In this document: positions 6,624 to 12,382 of the stretch, piece by piece
How the letters are laid out: every line of letters begins with the position of its first letter
Position numbering within the stretch: the stretch's first letter is position 1
From: an uncultured Alistipes sp.
GTDB taxonomy: Bacteria; Bacteroidota; Bacteroidia; Bacteroidales; Rikenellaceae
Direction of reading: 5' to 3'
Length of the DNA stretch: 12,382 bases
Assembly (NCBI GenBank): GCA_934754975.1
Contig: CAKVKI010000056.1
Coordinates: 1 to 12,382, forward strand
The notes under the pieces: generated by a model
Database searches by the model: none
Told to the model about the DNA's origin: nothing
Seen by the model: the letters and a program-made list of their open reading frames with translations, nothing else
Program-made: the position numbers and the translations under genes

Positions 6624-8150
6624 ATGAAAAATATCATTAAACTTACCTGTTTGTTATTGACGGTATGCGGTTTTGCGGGTTGTACGGGCAATTTCGACGA
6701 ATACAATACCGATCCGTATGCCCTTTATAAGGGAGACCCCGCCGTGCTGATTCCCACCATGCTCGACGCGATGATGTACGTGCAGCAGAACGACTCGCAG
6801 ATGGTCGATCAGATGGTCGGCTCGCTGGGCGGATATTTCACGCTGTCGAACCGCTGGGGCGGACAGAATTTCGATACGTTCAATGCGTCGGACGCCTGGA
6901 ACGCCACGCCGTACAACACGATGTTCGAGGATATTTACGCCAACTTCTTCGATATCGAGAAATCGACCAGCAAGTCGGGACATTACTACGCGATGGCCCG
7001 CCTGGTGCGCGCCGCCGTGATGATGCGCGTCGCCGACTGCTACGGCCCGATTCCCTACGGCAAGGTTGCCGACGGCTCGTTCTATGTCGAGTACGACTCG
7101 GCGGAAGAGGTTTATAAAAACATCATCGAAGACCTTTCGGGCGCGGCGACCACGCTCTATGCCTATGCGCAGGAGTATCCGGCGTCGAAGCCCCTGGCCA
7201 GCAACGACCCGATTTTCGGCGGCGATTATACCGCCTGGGCGCGTTTGGCCAACTCGCTCTGCCTGCGTGCGGCGATCCGCTCGAACGACCGGGAGGCCGC
7301 CGAGAGCGCCTGCGGCCATGCCGCCGGCCTGATCGAGACCAACGCCCAGAACGCCATGATGAATCCCGGCGTACAGGGCAATCCCTATCAGCTGGCTTCG
7401 GCTTCGTGGGGCGACCTGCGGGTCAATGCTTCGATCGTCGATTACATGACCGGATACGACGACCCCCGCTGCGAAGCCTACTTCCAGAAATCGACCTTCG
7501 ACAACAGCCGCTATATCGGCATGCGCGCCGGTACGGCCGGGTTCGAGAAGTCCGCGGTAAGCGGTTATTCGCTGCCCAACGTGCAGTCCGGCTCCTCGCT
7601 GCCGATTTTCGTGGCTGCCGAGACCAACTTCCTGCGCGCCGAGATGGCATTGAAGGAGTGGACCGTCGGCGGTACGGCGCAGTCCTACTACGAAGCCGGC
7701 GTGCGCCTGTCGATGGAGCAGAACGGCGTGGCGGGCGAGGATATCGACGCTTATCTGGCCGACGAAACGCTTACGCCCGCCGGACATCTGAACGATCCGC
7801 GCGGCGCGAAATACAATTACGACCGTCAGACGGACGTGAAGATCAAGTGGAACGATGCGGACGGCACGGAGAAGAATCTGGAACGTATCATCACCCAGAA
7901 ATGGATCGCCAACTTCCCGATGGGTCTCGAAGCCTGGGCCGAATTCCGCCGCACGGGGTATCCCGAACTGGCGCCGGCCATCGACAACCTCAGCGGCGGC
8001 GTTATCTCCGACAACTTCCGCGGCCTGCGCCGGCTGCGCTATCCCTATACCGAGCGTAACCTCAACAAGAGCAATTACGACAAGGCGGTGGCATTGCTGG
8101 GCGGCACGGACAACGAGTCGGTCGACCTTTTCTGGACCAAGAAAAAATAA
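6624..8150 (+). CDS. SusD/RagB-family surface glycan-binding lipoprotein
   Basis: A 508-residue lipoprotein that caps the SusC channel and binds the glycan at the cell surface. The signal peptide ends in the lipobox FAGC with the lipidated Cys at residue 20, followed by acidic residues (TGNFDEYNTD) like a Bacteroidota surface-export signal. The N-terminal NFDEYNTDP and the C-terminal segment FPMGLEAWAEFRRTGYPEL (residues about 431-449) are hallmarks of the SusD-like family, with helical TPR-type sequence between (AMARLVRAAVMMRVADCYGPIPYG). Its length is typical and the frame is intact. It starts 13 bp after susC, ends 28 bp before the GH18 gene, and clearly belongs to the same operon. Binding residues cannot be named from sequence alone. 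Confidence 0.96.
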   Translation: MKNIIKLTCLLLTVCGFAGCTGNFDEYNTDPYALYKGDPAVLIPTMLDAMMYVQQNDSQMVDQMVGSLGGYFTLSNRWGGQNFDTFNASDAWNATPYNTMFEDIYANFFDIEKSTSKSGHYYAMARLVRAAVMMRVADCYGPIPYGKVADGSFYVEYDSAEEVYKNIIEDLSGAATTLYAYAQEYPASKPLASNDPIFGGDYTAWARLANSLCLRAAIRSNDREAAESACGHAAGLIETNAQNAMMNPGVQGNPYQLASASWGDLRVNASIVDYMTGYDDPRCEAYFQKSTFDNSRYIGMRAGTAGFEKSAVSGYSLPNVQSGSSLPIFVAAETNFLRAEMALKEWTVGGTAQSYYEAGVRLSMEQNGVAGEDIDAYLADETLTPAGHLNDPRGAKYNYDRQTDVKIKWNDADGTEKNLERIITQKWIANFPMGLEAWAEFRRTGYPELAPAIDNLSGGVISDNFRGLRRLRYPYTERNLNKSNYDKAVALLGGTDNESVDLFWTKKK

Positions 8151-8178
8151 TGTCGAAACCTAAACGAAAGCAAACATT

Positions 8179-9351
8179 ATGAACATAAAGAAAAATATAT
8201 GGGCATTGGCGGCGGCGCTGCTTTTCGCGACTGCGTTTACCAACTGCAGCGACTGGACGGAGGTCGAAGCCGAAAAGAAGGTCGATTACGGCAATACCGA
8301 GACTGCGCGCCCCGAATCCTATTACCAGGCTTTGCGCGAGTGGAAAAAGACGGATCATTCGATTTCGTTCGGGTGGTTCAGCGACTGGGGAGATCCTGCT
8401 GTTTCGACGGCCAATATGCTGGCGGGGCTTCCCGACAGTATGGACATGGTCTCGTTGTGGGGGGCGTGGTCGAATCTTCCGGAAGGAAAGAAGGCCGACC
8501 TGAAGTACGTGCAGGAGAAGAAAGGAACCAAGGTCGTATTCTGCAGTTTTACCGAGTATGTGGGCCAGGGCTTCACCCCTGAAGAGTACAATACTGACGA
8601 AGAGACCCGGAACGCCTTCTGGGGCTGGGTAGAAGTTCAGAAGTTGGATGAGGAGGGTAATCCGGTGTTCGACAAACAAGGCAATCCCGTCATGGTGCCT
8701 GAGGAGGGAGCCATGAAAGCATCGTTGAAAAAATATGCCCACGCTATTCTCGACACGATGTACAAATACAACTACGACGGATTCGATATCGACTTCGAGC
8801 CGAATTACGGCGGTGCAGGTCCTTTGTCCAGTTACAATGATCGTATGCACATCCTGATCGAAGAGTTGGGCAAATATATCGGCCCGATGTCGCCCAATCC
8901 TGAAAAGTTGTTGCTTGTAGACGGTGAACCGCAGACGCTGAATGCCGAATCGGGGCCTTATATCAGCTATTTCGTGATTCAGGCTTATGCGGGAACTTCG
9001 GGAAATCCGGCCAATTGGACGAATTCTTTTTCGAATCTGGATAGCCGTTTGCGGCTCGGAATCAATAAATTCGGTGAGTTGCTGGGTGAAGAGACGGTGA
9101 CCAACCGGTATGTAATGACCGAGAACCTCGAACCGGCCCTCGAAGCCCTGCAGGGCGGATACCGGTTTTATGACCGTTCCAACGTCCTGATGGACTATCC
9201 GTCGCTGGTCGGGATGGCCCGCTGGCAGCCGCTCAACGGCTTCCGCAAAGGAGGGTTCGGCGCTTACCGCTTCAGCAATGAAGGAATAAACAAACCTTCT
9301 TACAAATGGATGCGCACCGGAATTCAGGCGCAGAATCCCGCAGTAAATTAG
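8179..9351 (+). CDS. GH18 lipoprotein, probable endo-beta-N-acetylglucosaminidase
   Basis: A 390-residue lipoprotein with lipobox AFTNC (Cys23). The GH18 catalytic signature DGFDIDFE lies at residues 200-207, with Glu207 as the acid and Asp205 as the supporting residue, so the site looks complete. Further typical barrel segments are SISFGWFSDWG (about 61-71), KVVFCSFTEY and YFVIQAYAGTSG. GH18 members in SusCD loci with this architecture (endo F / EndoBT-like) cut the GlcNAc-beta-1,4-GlcNAc core of N-glycans. A chitinase-like role is less likely, since there is no chitin-binding module and the operon holds a DUF1735-like protein typical of N-glycan PULs. Compared with BT_3987-type enzymes it lacks an N-terminal DUF1735-like domain; such a domain is in the next gene. 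A small insert at about 155-177 contains a near repeat, EGNPV and QGNPV. G+C in the middle of the gene is near 50%, below susC. High-mannose versus complex-type preference is unknown. Confidence 0.9.
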   Translation: MNIKKNIWALAAALLFATAFTNCSDWTEVEAEKKVDYGNTETARPESYYQALREWKKTDHSISFGWFSDWGDPAVSTANMLAGLPDSMDMVSLWGAWSNLPEGKKADLKYVQEKKGTKVVFCSFTEYVGQGFTPEEYNTDEETRNAFWGWVEVQKLDEEGNPVFDKQGNPVMVPEEGAMKASLKKYAHAILDTMYKYNYDGFDIDFEPNYGGAGPLSSYNDRMHILIEELGKYIGPMSPNPEKLLLVDGEPQTLNAESGPYISYFVIQAYAGTSGNPANWTNSFSNLDSRLRLGINKFGELLGEETVTNRYVMTENLEPALEALQGGYRFYDRSNVLMDYPSLVGMARWQPLNGFRKGGFGAYRFSNEGINKPSYKWMRTGIQAQNPAVN

Positions 9352-9379
9352 TCCGAACAACTAAAATGCAAGAAAGAAG

Positions 9380-10561
9380 ATGAAAAACAGCATTAAAACA
9401 GCGGCTCTCGGTTTGGTCGCACTCGTTTCGGGATTCACCGCCTGCAACGATGCCGATTACGATACGCTCGGAATACACGCCTTTGTCAGCGAGAGCGCGG
9501 CGAATAAAAGTACGAAAGTGACCATTACCGAACTGGGCGCCGACGCTGAGATTACGGCCTGCCTGAGCGAGGCCGCATCGAAAGATGTAAAATTGAAATT
9601 CGTGGTCGATCCCGAGGTGCTGGACCAGTATAACAAGAAGCAGGCTTCGAGTTTTATGGTGCTTCCCGAGGATGTTTATGAATTCGATCCCGAAGTGATA
9701 ATCAAAGCCGGCGATTACAGCGCTTCGACGACCAAAATCCATATCAAACCGCTGCCCAAGGAGTATGTCGGCGAGAGCTATGCCCTGCCGCTGCGCCTTG
9801 TCAGCGCCGACGGATCGGTTCCGGTGACTTCGGTAACCTCGTCCTATGTAATTACCACCGAAGCGATCGTAGTATCCTCGCTTCCGATGTTTGCCGGCGG
9901 TGCCGGTCTCGCAGCCGACGGCTTCCCCGTGACGCTTCCGCAGTTTACGGTTGAGGCCCGTTTCCAACTAAGTAATACGGCTAACCGCAACCGTGCTGTT
10001 TTTACGAACGGCGGTTCGGTGCTGCTGCGTTTCGAAGATCCGCAGAACGACACTTCGGACCACAAGGCACATTCGCTGGTGCAGTTCCAGGGCGATGGTT
10101 GGTACCTTAATCCGTCGCTTTCGTTTACACCGAACAAATGGCAGCATCTGGCGCTGACCTATGACGGAACCAAAGTGATCCTTTATGTCAACGGTACTTT
10201 TGCCGGGAGTAAAGAGGGTGTGTGCGATCCGAATTTCGGATCAGCCAACTGGTTCGGCGGCAATGCCGGCGGCGGGCACGGAACCGGCGATGAATGGTGG
10301 GATACGCCTGTCTTGTGCAACATATTGTGTGCCGAGATGCGTATCTGGTCAGTGTGCCGTACGGAAGCTCAGGTACAGAACAATATGACGACGACCAGTG
10401 CGAAATCGCAGGGGTTGGTTGCTTATTGGCGCATGAATGAGGGAGAAGGCAATACGTTCGAGGACTGTACGGGCAACGGACATACGCTGAAAACGTCCAA
10501 AACCCCGACGTGGGTTCCCGGCATTAAGTCTACCGATACGGAGACTGCATGGCCGGAGTGA
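9380..10561 (+). CDS. Surface glycan-binding lipoprotein with DUF1735-like and LamG domains
   Basis: A 393-residue lipoprotein with lipobox GFTAC (Cys22) followed by acidic residues. Residues about 25-165 resemble DUF1735, the N-terminal beta-sandwich common in proteins of N-glycan PULs; visible segments are KLKFVVDPEVLDQYNKK and YALPLRLVSADG. Residues about 185-375 form a concanavalin A-like LamG domain (Laminin_G_3 type), with FTVEARFQLS, NKWQHLALTYDGTKVILYVNGT, AEMRIWSVCRTEAQVQNNM and GLVAYWRMNEGEGNTFEDCTGNGH. No catalytic motif is seen. The layout is like the B. theta protein encoded beside BT_3987, so a role as a cell-surface glycan-binding protein that presents N-glycans to the GH18 enzyme is likely. 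It begins 28 bp after the GH18 stop, so it is co-transcribed. The sequence does not show which sugar it binds. Confidence 0.86.
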   Translation: MKNSIKTAALGLVALVSGFTACNDADYDTLGIHAFVSESAANKSTKVTITELGADAEITACLSEAASKDVKLKFVVDPEVLDQYNKKQASSFMVLPEDVYEFDPEVIIKAGDYSASTTKIHIKPLPKEYVGESYALPLRLVSADGSVPVTSVTSSYVITTEAIVVSSLPMFAGGAGLAADGFPVTLPQFTVEARFQLSNTANRNRAVFTNGGSVLLRFEDPQNDTSDHKAHSLVQFQGDGWYLNPSLSFTPNKWQHLALTYDGTKVILYVNGTFAGSKEGVCDPNFGSANWFGGNAGGGHGTGDEWWDTPVLCNILCAEMRIWSVCRTEAQVQNNMTTTSAKSQGLVAYWRMNEGEGNTFEDCTGNGHTLKTSKTPTWVPGIKSTDTETAWPE

Positions 10562-10570
10562 TTCGCTGTT

Positions 10571-10606
10571 ATGGCGCAGGCGCGCCCGGTGCGTGCCTGC
10601 CGCCAT
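10571..10606 (+). other. Strong intercistronic hairpin without T tract
   Basis: Between two lipoprotein genes an outer stem (10571-10576 with 10601-10606, ATGGCG / CGCCAT) continues past a single bulged C (10600) into a 5 bp stem (CAGGC / GCCTG). A 4 bp stem (10582-10585 with 10591-10594, including one G-U) then closes on the 5 nt loop CCGGT. That is 15 pairs in 36 nt. The following sequence, ATGATTATTG, has no T run, so it is not a standard terminator. It could stabilise the upstream mRNA end or mark a processing site that lowers expression of the last gene. Confidence 0.65.
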
Positions 10607-10633
10607 ATGATTATTGAAAATTACAGATTTAAC

Positions 10634-11605
10634 ATGATTACGATTATGATTGAAAAACTGAAATATTTATGTGCGGGGACGCTTGCGCTGGCTGCCGTGG
10701 TTTTCGTCGCGTGCGATGATGATGACGAGGGGCTGAACGGGTGGACCGACACCGCTTACGTATATGTCCGGGGAGAAACGCTCGGTAACGATATTACAAA
10801 ACAGGCCGTTGTTGTCGAGACGGAGGGAATGGAAGATACTACGCCTTTCGTCTATACCTTCCGGGCGTGCATAAGTACGCCTGCCAAAGCCGATGCAACC
10901 GTATCGCTGACCGCAGCAGCTTCGGGCGGGATAGCGGATATGCTCGAAAATACGATGAGCCTGAATACGGAGACGCTGAAAATTCCTGCCGGACAGCTTG
11001 TGTCCGAGGAGGCAACGCTTACGATCGATCCGGCCTTCTTAGCCATTACCGACGAGCAGAAGACATACGATCCGGCGGTTTTTACGGTGACGATGAGCGA
11101 TCTTAAGACAACCGGCAGCAATGTAAAACTCACGACCAAAACCAATAAGGTTACCGTTACGTACCAAAAGGTGGTTAAGCCTTATATAAATCTTGCGAGC
11201 GGAACTCCGAGCAACGCCGAGTATATGGACCGTACCAATTGGAGCGGTACGCTGGGCGAAGGTGTCGAAGGCTCGATTGATAAGATTTTCGACGGCAGTA
11301 CGGGAACGGACATTGCTGCTAACAACGCACCGTGGGAATTCACGCTCGATCTGGGGGCCGAAACCACGATGCTGGGGGCGAATACAAGACACTGGGGAGT
11401 TGGTTATGCTCCTTCGTCAATAGAGGTTTTTACCTCGTCAGACAATATGACATGGAAGTCGCAGAGTACGCTCTCGGTGTCCGGTAGTATGCAAAACTGG
11501 CGGTTCATAAAGCCGGTTGCAGCACGATATCTGAAATACAGGGTGTTAGCTCCCAATAAACGAACCGATCTTACGGAATTTAATATTTATGTCGCCAAGG
11601 AGTAG
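10634..11605 (+). CDS. Lipoprotein with DUF1735-like N-terminus and F5/8 type C (discoidin) domain
   Basis: From the ATG at 10634 the protein has 323 residues; an ATG at 10646 would give 319 and is also possible. An upstream in-frame ATG at 10571 lies in the hairpin and would add a tail not suited to a signal peptide. The lipobox is FVAC (Cys27 from 10634), followed by five acidic residues and Gly, typical of surface-exported lipoproteins. Residues about 38-180 form a beta-rich DUF1735-like region (VYVRGETLGNDI, later FTVTMSDLKTTGSNVKLT). Residues about 185-322 form an F5/8 type C domain with NLASGTPSNAEY, DKIFDGSTGTDIA, PWEFTLDLGAETTMLGANTR, SSIEVFTSSDNMTWK and ARYLKYRVL. No catalytic motif is seen. 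It is the last gene of the operon and probably an auxiliary surface glycan-binding protein, like the one encoded next to BT_3986/BT_3987. Assignment of the C-terminal domain is firm, that of the N-terminus less so. Confidence 0.85.
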   Translation: MITIMIEKLKYLCAGTLALAAVVFVACDDDDEGLNGWTDTAYVYVRGETLGNDITKQAVVVETEGMEDTTPFVYTFRACISTPAKADATVSLTAAASGGIADMLENTMSLNTETLKIPAGQLVSEEATLTIDPAFLAITDEQKTYDPAVFTVTMSDLKTTGSNVKLTTKTNKVTVTYQKVVKPYINLASGTPSNAEYMDRTNWSGTLGEGVEGSIDKIFDGSTGTDIAANNAPWEFTLDLGAETTMLGANTRHWGVGYAPSSIEVFTSSDNMTWKSQSTLSVSGSMQNWRFIKPVAARYLKYRVLAPNKRTDLTEFNIYVAKE

Positions 11606-11632
11606 GGTGTGATAGGAATTAGTGTATCAGGG

Positions 11633-11667
11633 AAAGTCGCCCGGTTTTAGGCCGGGCGACTTTTTTT
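11633..11667 (+). terminator. Strong intrinsic terminator of the PUL operon
   Basis: A perfect 12 bp stem (AAAGTCGCCCGG at 11633-11644 with CCGGGCGACTTT at 11652-11663) closes on a 7 nt loop and runs into seven T (11661-11667). It lies 27 bp after the last PUL stop codon. The flank on the other side has no T tract for the minus strand, so it serves the + strand operon and not the convergent gene. Confidence 0.95.
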
Positions 11668-11774
11668 ATCAGGCTGTGTCGATTGCTACTTTAGTTTTGA
11701 ACTGGCAGATGCAATTCGACCGTGATATAGTAATGGTGGTTTGTTATCCTATTTTTATAAATTAGCAATTTACT

Positions 11775-12382
11775 TTAATGGAAAATTCCTTGTATGTTAA
11801 TGTTGATAACTTCGTTAACCGCTCCGGAATTATATTTTTTTGCACCTTGTATCTGAATTCTATATTTTCCGGGAATAAGGGAAAATATTTGTGATGTCGG
11901 ATTCGGATTTTCTTCGTCGAATATAGGGAAAGGAACATATTCGGCTCCGTACCATATGTCTATAAACGGTTCAGATGTAATGCCGCCATATAAGTGTTCT
12001 GTTTCACTCCATACATCGAGCCATACACCTATAGGCATTGAAGCTGTTATTATTTCAATATTTCCTCTCTGAGTAATTTCCAATTCTATGAAAACATCAT
12101 TTCCGCATCCTCGTAACCGATCTACATCCCGGAAATATTCCCTGCGAGTATCAATTGCCAGAATTTCGGTGAAATCGCCGTCATAGGGGCCGAGTTTTAG
12201 TACATCATCTCCCGCATTGGTTCCCTGCCGGGGATCTTCCAGATAGGCGCAGTTGACAATGGTGCATTCGTTTGAATAGGCTGGGCCGAACGGAGTCGAT
12301 ATAGATGCCCGGTATTTTGTGATACGCTGTTCGGGTATCGGCAGGCGAATGTGTTTTTCATCGGAGCCGAATGGTGTCCAAA
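11775..12382 (-). CDS. Unrecognised protein, C-terminal part; start lies beyond the right edge
   Basis: The minus-strand frame ends at TAA (11777-11775) and stays open to the window edge, giving at least 202 residues. The piece starting at TTG 12083 is not the whole gene, because the same frame continues upstream with no stop and with plausible protein sequence (for example TPFGSDEKHIRLP and YRASISTPFGPAYSNEC). I do not recognise a family. The fragment has many aromatic and beta-forming residues and segments such as MPIGVWLDVWSE and FIDIWYGAEYVPFP; the last part, SLIPGKYRIQIQGAKKYNSG, looks like a beta-sandwich end. No transmembrane segment or catalytic signature is visible. By hand count G+C in its 3' part is about 35%, far below the PUL, so it may have a different history. 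It is convergent with the PUL and separated from it by the operon terminator. I see no clear terminator of its own in the 100 bp gap. Confidence 0.65.
   Translation of the reverse strand, partial: WTPFGSDEKHIRLPIPEQRITKYRASISTPFGPAYSNECTIVNCAYLEDPRQGTNAGDDVLKLGPYDGDFTEILAIDTRREYFRDVDRLRGCGNDVFIELEITQRGNIEIITASMPIGVWLDVWSETEHLYGGITSEPFIDIWYGAEYVPFPIFDEENPNPTSQIFSLIPGKYRIQIQGAKKYNSGAVNEVININIQGIFH

Noticed and set aside
10571..10633. ATG at 10571 as start of the last lipoprotein gene
   Set aside because: It lies in the stem of a strong hairpin and would place about 48 residues before the lipobox Cys, too many for a signal peptide.
11690..11769. Short inverted repeat ATTGCTA / TAGCAAT in the gap after the operon terminator
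   Set aside because: Arms of 7 bp about 70 bp apart in AT-rich sequence; no flanking duplication or transposase, so not an insertion-sequence end.

Overview
The window reads as one end-to-end glycan-foraging locus (a polysaccharide utilization locus, PUL) of a Bacteroidota bacterium. The evidence is a SusC/SusD pair, an ECF sigma factor with a FecR-type anti-sigma factor, several lipoproteins with Bacteroidales-style signal peptides, and an AT-rich promoter of the Bacteroides type (TTTG / TAnnTTTG). By hand count G+C is about 60% over the receptor genes. That fits a gut Bacteroidales of the Alistipes/Rikenellaceae kind better than Bacteroides itself, but the genus is an inference.

Layout, left to right, + strand unless noted. 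(1) The C-terminal two thirds of a GH20 beta-hexosaminidase, cut by the window edge. (2) An ECF sigma factor, then a hairpin with a T-rich tail, then its FecR-like anti-sigma factor. (3) A 184 bp leader region before susC. It holds a candidate ECF promoter (GAAC-N16-CGTC) and, on the opposite strand, a complete small transcription unit: a canonical Bacteroides promoter overlapping the susC start codon, two stem-loops and an intrinsic terminator. (4) A SusC transporter with an N-terminal STN signalling domain, carrying a C9 homopolymer. (5) A SusD lipoprotein. (6) A GH18 lipoprotein, probably an endo-beta-N-acetylglucosaminidase. (7) A DUF1735-like + LamG lipoprotein. (8) A lipoprotein with a DUF1735-like N-terminus and an F5/8 type C (discoidin-like) C-terminus. 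The operon ends at a strong intrinsic terminator at 11633-11667. (9) A convergent, more AT-rich, unrecognised minus-strand gene runs out of the right edge.

How the parts fit together. The surface GH18 would cut within the chitobiose core of N-glycans. The two non-catalytic lipoproteins and SusD would hold the glycan, SusC would import it, and GH20 would remove terminal beta-linked GlcNAc/GalNAc. The STN domain of SusC would signal through the FecR-type protein to release the ECF sigma factor, which would switch on susC and the genes behind it. This arrangement resembles known Bacteroides N-glycan loci with sigma/anti-sigma control.

The most notable observation is the antisense RNA unit inside the susC leader (about 3222-3302, minus strand). 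Both of its stems pair better as minus-strand RNA than as plus-strand RNA. It resembles the class of cis-antisense repressors known from Bacteroides PULs (DonS type), apparently in a different lineage. Other points of interest are the C9 tract early in susC, the hairpin between sigma and anti-sigma genes, an unusually strong hairpin between the last two lipoprotein genes, and a fall in G+C from susD into the GH18 and later genes.
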